Shown in pieces: positions 1-8,600 of a stretch of 43,488 nt of DNA; positions within the stretch are counted from its first letter, which is position 1; every line of letters begins with the position of its first letter. The position numbers and the translations under genes are program-made. This DNA is from a virus: IMG/VR virus record IMGVR_UViG_3300044695_004339, positions 1 through 43,488 of that record, one strand, 5' to 3'. The notes under the pieces were generated by a model. It had not been told where the DNA came from and searched no databases. It was given only the letters and a program-made list of their open reading frames with translations.

Positions 1-1
1 A

Positions 2-124
2 ATGGCAAAAAACATCTCATCTATTGTATTTACACCAAAACCTAAAAAAGGTAAATCTAAATACAAAAAGAAATTAAACAAACATGAAAAAACTAACTAT
101 AAACCTTATAAAGGACAAGGATAG
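2..124 (+). CDS. Small basic protein (40 aa), C-terminal YKGQG
   Basis: A 40-codon frame runs from ATG to TAG. The product is very rich in lysine (about one third), has no hydrophobic segment, and ends in YKGQG. Short Lys-rich proteins with a Y(K/R)GQG-like tail occur in other crAss-like and Bacteroidota phages as far as I recall, but I know of no function. The composition suggests nucleic-acid binding (inference). A strong terminator begins about 25 bp after the stop, so this is the last gene of a unit entering from the left. The ATG at base 2 fits the MAK-type start of such proteins, but a start outside the window cannot be excluded. Confidence 0.6.
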   Translation: MAKNISSIVFTPKPKKGKSKYKKKLNKHEKTNYKPYKGQG

Positions 125-147
125 GTTTTAATAACACATTTGGTTTT

Positions 148-187
148 GATCCCTTTGTTGTAGTGATATAACTTAGGGATTTTTTAT
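148..187 (+). terminator. Rho-independent terminator after the small basic protein
   Basis: ATCCCT (149-154) pairs with AGGGAT (175-180). After a 2x2 U-U internal loop, GTTGTA (157-162) pairs with TATAAC (167-172, one G-U), closed by a GTGA loop. A run of six T follows directly at 180-185. It ends the transcript of the gene at 2-124. Confidence 0.8.
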
Positions 188-213
188 GTGTTTTAGTTAA
201 ATTTTGTTAAAAG

Positions 214-245
214 TTTGGAAATGTCAAATATTTGTTTTATATTGC
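214..245 (+). promoter_or_regulatory. Possible Bacteroidota-type promoter for the leader RNA
   Basis: TTTG at 214-217 is followed after 20 bp by TATATTGC at 238-245, which matches the Bacteroidota -7 element TAnnTTTG at 6 of 8 positions. The spacing is in the accepted 19-21 bp range. The predicted start point, about 5-8 bp downstream, falls just before the first helix of the structured RNA at 255. In such AT-rich DNA this match alone is weak; the position is what supports it. Confidence 0.4.
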
Positions 246-251
246 ATCACC

Positions 252-374
252 ATTGAAGTCGTACATTTAATGGAGCAATTAAAAAAATATTAATTTAGCT
301 ATATCCTGTAAAGGGTTAATATATAGTAAGCTCCAAGTAGAATGTACGAATTCTTTTGGGGCTTTTTCTTTTTA
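252..374 (+). ncRNA. Candidate structured leader or small RNA with two exclusive folds
   Basis: Two alternative structures are visible. Fold 1: 255-267 pairs with 341-353 (12 bp, one mismatch), enclosing TGGAGC (271-276) with GCTCCA (330-335). Inside these, CTATAT (299-304) can pair with ATATAG (321-326), or ATCC (303-306) with GGGT (313-316). Fold 2: AAGCTCCAA (328-336) pairs with TTGGGGCTT (356-364, one G-U), with an inner stem AGAAT/ATTCT (339-343/350-354), followed by a U-tract at 363-373, which is a classic intrinsic terminator. Both folds need 330-335 and 341-353, so they exclude each other, as in attenuators and riboswitches. It could instead be a free-standing small RNA ending at its terminator. 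I do not recognise a known RNA family. Confidence 0.5.
328..373 (+). terminator. Intrinsic terminator of the leader RNA
   Basis: A 9-bp stem (328-336 with 356-364, one G-U) is extended by a 5-bp inner stem (339-343 with 350-354) and a 6-base loop. It runs directly into TTTTTCTTTTT (363-373). It is the second of two competing folds of the leader. Confidence 0.65.
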
Positions 375-784
375 TACCTATACTCTGTTCAATCTTCCTA
401 ACAGATCAAAAAGGAATTAAATAATAGAATATATTGAGAAACAAAATGTTTAGTTAGATATTATATTACCGAAATAAAAATCTCGCAATGTCCTAACCTG
501 ACAACGAGTCCTGGGAGTAGAAAACATTTAAATCTGCTGAGTAATATAATAAATGAAAACTCCAATCCTGATGTAATCAAAGGGAGAATAAATAAGAATT
601 GGAAACAGGCAGAAGTGCTAACTAAGCTAAAGAGTAATTGCCCTCTTTTAATCCTAATACTCTCTTTAAAAAATAAAAGAGTATCCCAGGATAGAGGTTT
701 CCTATGTATACTCATTATTAACAATTTTTAACTATAATTTGGTTTATTCATATATTTTATTATATTTACATTTAAACTTTTATT
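375..784 (+). other. Non-coding gap with a G+C-richer island
   Basis: I see no convincing gene here. The part from about 481 to 710 is clearly richer in G and C than the surrounding DNA and has several self-complementary pieces. ATACTCT (657-663) pairs with AGAGTAT (678-684), extended past a bulged C. TCCTGGGA (509-516) is the exact complement of TCCCAGGA (684-691). GGAAAC (601-606) is complementary to GTTTCC (697-702). CTCC (560-563) and GGAG (583-586) enclose a small TGAT/ATCA hairpin. It could be a structured RNA, a decayed gene or a foreign insert; the sequence does not decide. There is no tRNA T-arm motif and no group I or II intron core that I recognise. The last 70 bp before the next gene are nearly pure A/T. 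Confidence 0.4.
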
Positions 785-1249
785 TTGGCTAAAAAACCAA
801 ACAAAAAATCTGTTAAAAAGAAACAAGATCCTGAAAAATTAAAAGAATTTTTAATTAAACAAGGAGATATATTTGCTGCTCAACTTAAAGAAAAAGCAAC
901 TGGTTGGGAAAAAATATTGTATAAAATTCTTAAAGACTTACATTACAATTTTAAATTTCAAGTGCCAATAGTAGTTCCTGTAGGAAAAAGTTATAAACTA
1001 TATATACTTGATTTCCTTCTTACAGATTATAACATATTTATAGAAGCAGATGGAAAAAGTACACATGGCTCTAAAGAACAAATAAAGAAAGATAACCTAA
1101 GATCAAAACATTTATTAAAATTAGGACTACACCCTTTAAGATTTAGTAATAAACAAATATCTGCATTTTCTTCAAAACAAATAAATGAAATAATAAAAGT
1201 TAGGCTTGAAATGTTAAGTAATGTTAACAAATTAGGAACTGACAATTAA
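785..1249 (+). CDS. DUF559/VSR-like PD-(D/E)XK endonuclease
   Basis: The 154-residue product has a lysine-rich N-terminus (1-20), a helical region, then a compact nuclease core at about 42-145. It resembles the DUF559/very-short-patch-repair fold: Asp76 in YILDF, then Glu87 in EADGK, followed by STHGSKEQIKKDN and a basic C-terminal helix. In this superfamily the acidic pair binds metal for DNA cleavage. DUF559 proteins are often stand-alone nucleases of unknown target, and phage copies may act in recombination, homing or host DNA attack. The frame opens after a TAA at 773, and TTG at 785 gives the natural-looking N-terminus MAKKPNKK. No ATG is available without losing the nuclease core, and ATT at 782 is a less likely alternative. 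It is the first gene after the leader RNA. Confidence 0.7.
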   Translation: MAKKPNKKSVKKKQDPEKLKEFLIKQGDIFAAQLKEKATGWEKILYKILKDLHYNFKFQVPIVVPVGKSYKLYILDFLLTDYNIFIEADGKSTHGSKEQIKKDNLRSKHLLKLGLHPLRFSNKQISAFSSKQINEIIKVRLEMLSNVNKLGTDN

Positions 1250-1273
1250 CTTGCTTTCCTTTACATAAAATTA

Positions 1274-1483
1274 ATGAAAATGACAAGAGATAAAGTAAAA
1301 GAAATTATAGAAAGTTTTTATGAAGGAGAGTGGAAAGAAAATCAATTTGTAAGTAATGGTTTTAAAGATAGAAATACACCTATTGATGATGTAACTGTAA
1401 TAAACTTGTTGCTTGAACAAAATTATATATCATTTGAAACTCAATCAGAAAGTGTATTTTTTCCAATAATTAATTTAAACTAA
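1274..1483 (+). CDS. Small hypothetical protein (69 aa)
   Basis: A short acidic protein with no recognisable domain, hydrophobic segment or cysteine motif. The N-terminal part (DKVKEIIESFYEGEW) looks helical, and the C-terminal part contains beta-like stretches (VTVINLLLEQNYISFET). It lies 24 bp after the nuclease gene and 7 bp before the next gene on the same strand, so it is probably co-transcribed. Even spacing and normal codon use support it being real. The function is unknown. Confidence 0.55.
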   Translation: MKMTRDKVKEIIESFYEGEWKENQFVSNGFKDRNTPIDDVTVINLLLEQNYISFETQSESVFFPIINLN

Positions 1484-1490
1484 AATAAAT

Positions 1491-1868
1491 ATGACAATAA
1501 AACAAAAAGTAGACAAATACCTAAAAGACAACTACGGAGATGTAGTATTTGAAACAAAAGTAAAAGGTTTTAGATGGCAAAAAATAGCAGACAAAATTGG
1601 TAAAGATATAAACAAAGATTTTGTAAAAGATAGATGGAAAGTAGTAAAGAAGAAAATGGAAGAAACTAATAATACAAAAAGTGGATATGATCCTATAATT
1701 ACTCAAGAATTAGAAAAAGAGAGAATATCAAATCTTAATAAAACACTTCCACAAAACCATACAATTTCTTTTGAAGTAACAAATCCTATAGTAAAAGAAT
1801 TATATACTCCTAAAAAACAACCTTGGAGTTTTATAACATTTCTTAAAAACTTATTTAAAAACCTATGA
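1491..1868 (+). CDS. Hypothetical protein sharing the N-terminal domain of the next gene
   Basis: The 125-residue product begins with a helical, basic domain (about residues 1-60) that aligns by eye with the start of the phosphoesterase encoded next. The shared pattern is YLK..Y, then G...W..(I/V)A..I, then an R followed by a KK-rich helix. After it come a polar linker and a short basic, aromatic C-terminus (PWSFITFLKNLFKNL). The domain looks like a small DNA-binding or protein-docking helical unit (inference). The stop overlaps the next ATG (ATGA), indicating translational coupling. It may be a truncated duplicate of the phosphoesterase that lost the catalytic part, or a partner competing for the same binding site. 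Confidence 0.6.
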   Translation: MTIKQKVDKYLKDNYGDVVFETKVKGFRWQKIADKIGKDINKDFVKDRWKVVKKKMEETNNTKSGYDPIITQELEKERISNLNKTLPQNHTISFEVTNPIVKELYTPKKQPWSFITFLKNLFKNL

Positions 1869-3217
1869 GTAAAATAAAAGAACTAACAGATGCTTATTTA
1901 AAAAAGCATTATCAAAAAATACAAGACCTAAAAGATTCTGGTAAAATTAAATGGTCTGAAGTAGCAAGAGAAATATTAAGCTCTACTAAACATGGAGAAG
2001 GTGTTGATCCTGAGTATATTAGAAAAAGATTTCTTCAACTGAAGAAGAGTGTTAAAGTTGTAAACACAATAAATAAAACAGCACAAGAACTATTCAATAA
2101 AGAAATAAGTAAATTTCAATATTCTTCAGGAAAAGAAAACAAAGAACAAGGAACAAAAGAATTTCATTTTACAGCCGATACAATACCTACAGAAGATGAA
2201 ATCATAGAACACTTTAACATTGACATTAAGAAGTTTAAAATAAGCCAAATATGGCATAAAACTACACCATCTGGTAAATACAGTATTTCTGTAAATCTTC
2301 AAGCTTTAAAAGATGAATATGCTATAGATTTTAAAAAAGAGTTTGAAAAATTTATAGAAAATTATAATGTTAAAAAATTAACACAACAATTTTCTCAAAA
2401 ACAAGAAAGTAAATTTCAGAAAAAAACATCTGTTCTTTTAAATCTTTCAGATTTACATGTTGGTAAATTAGCTTGGGATAAAGAAGTTGGTTCAGATTAT
2501 AATGTTGATTTAGCTAAAAAAGTATTTTTAGAAGCTTTAAAAAATCTTGTATATCAATCAGTTAGATGTTTTGGCGTAGAAGAATTTATATTAAATATAG
2601 GTGGTGATTTCTTTCATACAAACGGTTCTTTAAACCAAACAGCTAATGGGACTAATATGAATGATGTAGATACAAGGTATCAAAAAATTTATATTAAAGG
2701 ATTAGAAATTCTTACAGAAGCAATAGATTTTCTTGCTTCTTTTGAAGGAGTAAAAGTAAAATTATATGTAGTACAGGGAAACCATGATAAAGCTACTTCA
2801 TTTTATCTTGGAGAATCTTTAAAAGCTTTTTATAGAAAAGACAAAAATATAGAAATAGTAAACGATCCTCATATAAGAAAATATCATAAATATGGAGTGA
2901 CTTCTTACATGCTTACTCATGGAGATTGTAAAGACGATGGATTACCACTTACTTTTGCTACAGAAAAACCTGATTACTTTGCAAGTTCAGAATACAGATA
3001 TATATTTTTAGGACATCTTCATAAATCTTCAAGAAAAGTGTATCTTACTGAAAATGAGGTTGGTGGAGTAGTTTCAAGAAGATTAAATTCTTTATCTGTT
3101 ATGGATGCATGGCATAATGAAAACAATTATTATGGAGCTAAAAGAATGGCTAATGCTTTAATATTTGATAAAGAAAATGGACAAGTAGCTGAATTTAACT
3201 ATATAGTAAAAAAATAA
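1865..3217 (+). CDS. Calcineurin-like metallophosphoesterase
   Basis: The 450-residue protein carries the full metal-binding motif series of the calcineurin-like/Mre11-SbcD superfamily: SDLH (D196, H198), GDFFH (D248, H251), GNHD (N306, H307, D308), THGD (H352) and GHLH (H384, H386). Residues 1-65 form a helical N-terminal domain also present in the preceding gene, followed by a linker and an unassigned domain at about 100-180. Family members hydrolyse phosphodiesters or phosphomonoesters with two metal ions. Substrates range from DNA ends (Mre11/SbcD) to nucleotides, and the substrate here cannot be told from sequence. It is the last gene before a terminator, so it belongs to the left group rather than the virion block. 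Confidence 0.88.
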   Translation: MSKIKELTDAYLKKHYQKIQDLKDSGKIKWSEVAREILSSTKHGEGVDPEYIRKRFLQLKKSVKVVNTINKTAQELFNKEISKFQYSSGKENKEQGTKEFHFTADTIPTEDEIIEHFNIDIKKFKISQIWHKTTPSGKYSISVNLQALKDEYAIDFKKEFEKFIENYNVKKLTQQFSQKQESKFQKKTSVLLNLSDLHVGKLAWDKEVGSDYNVDLAKKVFLEALKNLVYQSVRCFGVEEFILNIGGDFFHTNGSLNQTANGTNMNDVDTRYQKIYIKGLEILTEAIDFLASFEGVKVKLYVVQGNHDKATSFYLGESLKAFYRKDKNIEIVNDPHIRKYHKYGVTSYMLTHGDCKDDGLPLTFATEKPDYFASSEYRYIFLGHLHKSSRKVYLTENEVGGVVSRRLNSLSVMDAWHNENNYYGAKRMANALIFDKENGQVAEFNYIVKK

Positions 3218-3242
3218 ATCGTTAACAAATTTAACTTAATTT

Positions 3243-3272
3243 AGTGAGAGGTTTCTACTTCTCACTTTTTTA
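3243..3272 (+). terminator. Terminator closing the left gene group
   Basis: AGTGAGA (3243-3249) pairs with TCTCACT (3260-3266) around a 10-base loop and is followed by TTTTTTA (3266-3272). It separates the phosphoesterase gene from the long block starting at 3300. I see no consensus host promoter in the remaining 28 bp, so the block is either read through or starts at a promoter type I cannot recognise. Confidence 0.7.
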
Positions 3273-3299
3273 TTTTATATTATCCCCCAAATATCTCTA

Positions 3300-4055
3300 A
3301 TGTATACTTTTAGACAATTTTATGCCGATATAACCACTAATATTAAAGCTATTAGTGCAGATAGTTATATTCCTGCAAGATACATTTATAATGAAGCTCA
3401 ATCTATTATAGCTGACTACCTCAAAAAAGATAATGATGCAAAAAAGAAACTATCAAGATTAAAATCTGGATGGAGTGAACTTACATGTATAGATTTAGAA
3501 GAAGTACCTGTAATAGAATGTGGAGATATAGATGTAAGACTTTGTGATAAAATGATGAAATCTACACATAAGATTCCAGATATATACACTTATTCTTATG
3601 GAGATATTATAGAATATGTAGCTTCTCCAAACTGGGGATTGTTTTTTAAATGGACTACTCCTGAAGTATGGAAAGCTATACAAACAAGAAGATATAAAAA
3701 ACAAAACGAATATTACTTTTTTATAATAGAAAATTATTTGTATTTACCAATACCTAAAAATGTAGACCTTCCTATAGAAAAACTAAGAATGAAAGCTTAT
3801 TTTAAGGACAAGAAAGAAGTAGACATTTTTAATAACCTTAAAGATTGTCTTGATTGTGCTAAAGCTCCAACAATATGTACATCACCTTTAGATTATGAAA
3901 TGGTAATTCCTTCTTACCTAATTAATGCAGTTAAATTAGAATTATTAAATAGAATAGCTCAAACATACTTAAAAATACAATTGGATAGTTATCCTAATTT
4001 AAATAGTAATGATTTAAATAATGTTAAAGATTTAAATACTTACGGAGCACCATAA
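3300..4055 (+). CDS. Probable neck/ring protein (P22 gp4-like head-tail connector)
   Basis: The 251-residue protein begins with a helical N-terminus (TFRQFYADIT... SYIPARYIYNEAQSI) and ends with a helix (about 205-235), with beta-rich sequence between. This layout, its size, and its position at the head of the tail module upstream of the muzzle gene match the 'tail stabilization / ring' proteins of crAss-like phages. Those stack below the portal and lead into the tail tube. The assignment rests on size and order more than on a residue motif. The adjoining 314-residue protein may be a second ring protein. No signal peptide or membrane segment is seen. Confidence 0.5.
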   Translation: MYTFRQFYADITTNIKAISADSYIPARYIYNEAQSIIADYLKKDNDAKKKLSRLKSGWSELTCIDLEEVPVIECGDIDVRLCDKMMKSTHKIPDIYTYSYGDIIEYVASPNWGLFFKWTTPEVWKAIQTRRYKKQNEYYFFIIENYLYLPIPKNVDLPIEKLRMKAYFKDKKEVDIFNNLKDCLDCAKAPTICTSPLDYEMVIPSYLINAVKLELLNRIAQTYLKIQLDSYPNLNSNDLNNVKDLNTYGAP

Positions 4056-4074
4056 AAACCAAAAAAAAAACCAA

Positions 4075-4686
4075 ATGGCTACTACACAAGATAACACAGG
4101 AAAAAAATATAGAAAACTTCCTCACAAAAATATAATTTCTACAGAGTTTTGTAACAAAGTAAGAGAAAGATTGAATTTAACAAATAAAGAACTTCCTGAT
4201 TCAAAAATAAAACAGGTATGTCATCTTTCAAATCAATTAATAGGAGATTGGGTAATTAACAATGCTGATGGATTTCATATTAAAGATAATGGAAGAATAG
4301 TAGTTTCAAGATGGCTTCCTAAAGCACTAAGAGGAGATAAGGAAGAAAAAATAGAAGAAATTATAAATAATCCTAAGAATGATGATTATATGAAAAGGAT
4401 TTTAGTAGCAAGATACCAAAAATCTTTAGAGCATTTTAAGAAATTTAGGAATGGTAAAAAAGTAGGATATTATACAAACATTGAATCATTCTTTTATTTA
4501 TATAGAATAATATGGTTTAATTCAAGAAATTGTAAGTTTGACAAAGCTGAAATATATCAACTTAAAATTGGAAAATCAATAACAAAAAAACTTTCTAAAA
4601 AAATATTAGAAGGAAAGCAATACTTTGAGTGGCAATTTTCGGATTTTCGTCAGAGAAAAAAAGATAATAAAAGAGACAAAAAATAA
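4075..4686 (+). CDS. Conserved-type phage protein of unknown function (203 aa)
   Basis: A basic protein with an N-terminal helical region (CNKVRERLNLTNKELPDSKI), a central INNADGFHI turn followed by a strand, and an aromatic-rich C-terminal half (YYTNIESFFYLYRIIWFN) ending in a Lys-rich tail. The layout reminds me of a family found among structural genes of Bacteroidota phages whose role is not known. The gene sits between two neck/ring candidates with gaps of 19 and 6 bp, so it is made with them. A role in virion assembly or as a small DNA-binding protein is possible but not shown. Confidence 0.55.
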   Translation: MATTQDNTGKKYRKLPHKNIISTEFCNKVRERLNLTNKELPDSKIKQVCHLSNQLIGDWVINNADGFHIKDNGRIVVSRWLPKALRGDKEEKIEEIINNPKNDDYMKRILVARYQKSLEHFKKFRNGKKVGYYTNIESFFYLYRIIWFNSRNCKFDKAEIYQLKIGKSITKKLSKKILEGKQYFEWQFSDFRQRKKDNKRDKK

Positions 4687-4692
4687 AATAAA

Positions 4693-5637
4693 ATGGTATC
4701 TGAATATACAATGACTACAACAGATGGATTGTTTGGAAAAATTTCTGAACAATTATCCCAATATACCACCAATGGTTTGTTAGATACTTCTATGTTTTTT
4801 GAAGAAGTTAGGATTATTATAACAAAACTTGACATTGCTGCTTATGAAATGGGAGAATCTATTGTAACATTGGAAGATTACAAAACACCCCTTCCTTGTA
4901 ATTTCTATATGTTAGATAGTGCATGGCTTTGTGATACAAATTCTGTAAATTCAATAGATATTCTACAATCTAATTTTATAATGTATTCTGAAACTACTAA
5001 AGAAGTAATTTCTCAAAAGTATTGTAATACAAATGATCAGATTGTAAGAGATGTTATTTCTAATGGAGTGGTTATACAATCTACTCCTTGTAACAATAAC
5101 AACGAAAATGTATTAGATAAAATTACTATAAAAGAATATATGGAAGGTGGAGGAAATCCTATTACATGGAAGAATCCAATTCTTTTGACTTTAAAGAGTA
5201 AAAAATCAATAGGTCAACAAGTATGTACAGATAAATGTAAAAATTTATTTGCAAGAAGTCCATATGAAATTTCTATAGCACAACAAGGTTTTAATAAATT
5301 TCTTTATTCTAATTTAGAAAAACCAGTAATATATTTAAAGTATTGGCTTTATCCAGAAGATCCTGTTACAGGACTTCCTTTAATTCCAGATAATCCAATT
5401 ATTCTAAGAGCTATAGAGTATCATTTAATGCATTACTTTTTTTATATGACTTGGCTTAATTCTAATGATGTAAACATTGAAAGAAAAGTACAAGATCTTG
5501 AAATAAAAAGAGATAAATATTTAAGAGAAGCTATTAACTATTGTCTAATGCCATCATTCCAAAAAAATATTGAAATGGCTCGTAGAACAAGAAGAAGATT
5601 TAATAGTTATGAAATAATGAGCAGTCGTCACTTATAA
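4693..5637 (+). CDS. Probable neck/tail ring structural protein
   Basis: The 314-residue protein has an N-terminal helical segment (about 10-60), a central beta-rich part with several cysteines (C50-C200 region, including VCTDKCKNLF), and a long C-terminal helix rich in charged residues (about 245-300) ending in ARRTRRRFNSYEIMSSRHL. Long helices next to a beta domain are typical of phage ring/adaptor subunits. Its place just before the giant muzzle gene agrees with a tail-tube ring. The assignment is by context. The gap to the muzzle gene is 6 bp. Confidence 0.5.
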   Translation: MVSEYTMTTTDGLFGKISEQLSQYTTNGLLDTSMFFEEVRIIITKLDIAAYEMGESIVTLEDYKTPLPCNFYMLDSAWLCDTNSVNSIDILQSNFIMYSETTKEVISQKYCNTNDQIVRDVISNGVVIQSTPCNNNNENVLDKITIKEYMEGGGNPITWKNPILLTLKSKKSIGQQVCTDKCKNLFARSPYEISIAQQGFNKFLYSNLEKPVIYLKYWLYPEDPVTGLPLIPDNPIILRAIEYHLMHYFFYMTWLNSNDVNIERKVQDLEIKRDKYLREAINYCLMPSFQKNIEMARRTRRRFNSYEIMSSRHL

Positions 5638-5643
5638 TAAAAT

Positions 5644-8600
5644 ATGTCTGAATTTAATATAAACGTACCGCAGTCTGGGATGAATTTTGCAAATCCTTCT
5701 ACATTAAAAGAAGGGCAATTTTCATTAATTTTAAATGGCATTCTACAATCAGTAGATGGAAACTTTTTAATGGCTTCTAATGACCATAGCAATATTCTTT
5801 TAACAAGATTTAAAGATGGATATAAAGTAATAGGTACTTTTGTAGTACCTGCATTATCTGTTACTTTTTTGTTTCTTACAAATCCTGCTACATCAGATTC
5901 AGAAATAGGATTTATATTTGATACAAACTCTCCAGATAAACCAGATATAACAGGAGCTAATGGAAAAATACTAGAACAAGATCCATTAGAAACAAGAGTT
6001 CAAACTCCTATTTCTCAATATTATACTTTTGTAAATGCAAAATGTTTAAATTTTGATATAGATCACCCCGTATCTTCTTGGGTTAAAATAGATGACTGTA
6101 ATGTAAGAATATATTTTAATGATTTTAAAAATCCTCCAAGATATATAAACTATAAAGATTTTCAGAAAATAGACATATCAAACTGTCCATTAATTGAGAC
6201 AGACCAATTAGATTGTGATAAAATACAAATATTTCCTGAATCCTGCTATCCTAAAGTAGAAGTAATAGATGTAGTTTCTGGAGGACAGAATAAAGCAGGA
6301 GTATATCAATTTGCTGTTTGTTATTCAGATGTAAATAGTAATAAAATTACAGATTACTTTTATGTAACAAATCCAACTCCTTTATTTGATCAACCTATTA
6401 CGGTAAATACTGATTATACTGTTTATAAGTCATTTAAGTTAGAAATAACTAATCTAAATACAGATTTTAAATATTTTAACTTAGTTGTATTAAAAACTAT
6501 AAACAATGTTACAACTCCTCAATTAGTAGAAACATTTGAAGTTAATTCTTCAAATTTTACATATGTATATACAGGAGTAGATAAAAACATACAACAAGAC
6601 TTAGCATTAGATGAAATTTTAGTAAAAAGACCTTTATATAATAAAGCAAAACTTACTACAGAATCTAATGGGTATTTAATACTAACAAGTCTTGAAGAAC
6701 CAAGAATATTAAACCTTCAACCTGTAGTAAAAGATATTCCTCTTTATTGGCAAACAGTAGAAATGAATGAAGGAGATTATTCAAATCCAATTATAGCTCA
6801 AAACAATGTAGGGTATTTAGGAGATGAAACATATGCTTTTGGTATTTCATTTACATATAGAACAGGAAAACAATCAAATGTATTTGCATTTGTAAATAGA
6901 GAAGCTACTCCTTATGATTTAGAAGATGTAGGAACTATTTCTGGAAAACCTAATCCTGATGTTATAGGTAGTTCAGTTTGTGATACAACAAATCCTCCTT
7001 CAGGAAGATGGGAAGTTTATAATACAGCAGAAAGTAAAGATATTGTTGTTTGTATAGATGAAGTTACTGAAGGGGCAACTGTTCAAACAATAGTAGATAA
7101 TATTGATTGTTTATCTGATATTATTTTATATAAAGATGTACCTAATCCAGAATTTCCAACTTTTTATTTTAATTTACCACAAGGAACACAATATCCACCA
7201 ACAAATAAAGATGAAGCTGAATTTATAATTAATTGGGTTAATAACATTGATAATGGTTTACCTGATCTTGCTACTGATCCAGTTAAACAATCAGCTATAA
7301 ATCTTTGCGATTGTGATAGTTTTTTACCATCATTTCCTCCAGGTGCAATAGCTTTACCTGCTGATCCAATTATAATAGATCTTACTAATCCAGATTCATC
7401 TGTTGAAACAATAGAAGAACCAACTACATTTGACATAAATACTTATGCTTTATTACCTCCATCAGAAGCAAATGATAAACTAATAAAACCAACAGGTGCT
7501 CCACCGTCTGCTCCAGACCCTTGTAAAAATTATGCAGGTGATAATAATGATGATGAAACAAAAGGTTTTTTAGCTTGGATAGATGCAAAACAAAATAATA
7601 CTTTTTCTGGTGCTGAAACATTAGCTCAATCAGTTAATGATAGATGTGCTCAAGATACTTATGGAGCTTTTATAGGAAATGGTGGAGGATACACTGAGTC
7701 TTGGTATCAATTTTATGCATCAAACAAAGATGGAGTAGCAGCAATATTACTTTCTACAGACAGAGGTTCATGTAGGGGTAACTCTAATAATTCAGATATT
7801 GAAGTATTTAAAACAGATCAATTTGGAAATCCAGGAATGTCTTTATCTCCATTGCAAAAACAAGTTTCTGTTAATGGTAATGGTATTTATGTTTTATTAG
7901 AAGGATTAACTCCTTCTCATCTTTATTATATAAAAGTAACAGGAGGGTATGATAACCCAACTGGTCTTGCAAGAGAATGTTGCAAAAATAGAAGTTTTAA
8001 AATTTGTGTTACTTCTCCAAAACCTCAAGACACAATTTCATATCAAATTCCAGGAACTGCAAGAATAATAAAAACTTGCAATATTCAATATGAAGGAGTA
8101 CCTGAAAATTCATGTAAACCAAAAGCAGATGAATATGGAATTTTTGCTTATTGGAAATCACAAGAAACATATCCTTGTAATGAGCAAGTATGGAGAGAAT
8201 TAGCAGGACAACCAATAAGACATTTTAAATTTCCTGATCATAAAGTAAAACCATTTTTTAAATCAGTTCCAGGTGCAGCAAATTCTCTTTCTTTACAAAT
8301 AAATAAAATATACCCTAAAGGAATAAGAGTAAATATAGAAGACATTAAATTTGCTTTAGAAAAAGCTGTAGCAGAAGGACTTATTACTTTTGAAGAACAG
8401 CTTCAAATATGTGGTTATAGAATTTATAGAAGTAATAGAAGAGGTAATCAATCTATTATAGCTAAAGGTCTTATTTATGATGTTTGGGAATATAAGGATA
8501 ATATATATGATACAGGAAATAAAGTGTTGTTTCCTAACTTTCCTTATAATGATAATAGAACAAATGAATTTATAAAAACAAAACCTCTTAGAAATAAAGC

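Noticed and set aside
461-724. Minus-strand open frame of 87 codons in the non-coding gap
   Set aside because: The product is a run of Phe/Leu/Ile/Ser without domain, the frame arises from low stop density in a G+C-richer patch, and it opposes all neighbours. Treated as non-coding.
375-784. tRNA, group I/II intron or retron RNA in the gap
   Set aside because: No T-arm motif, no cloverleaf, no recognisable intron core or domain V, and no reverse transcriptase nearby.
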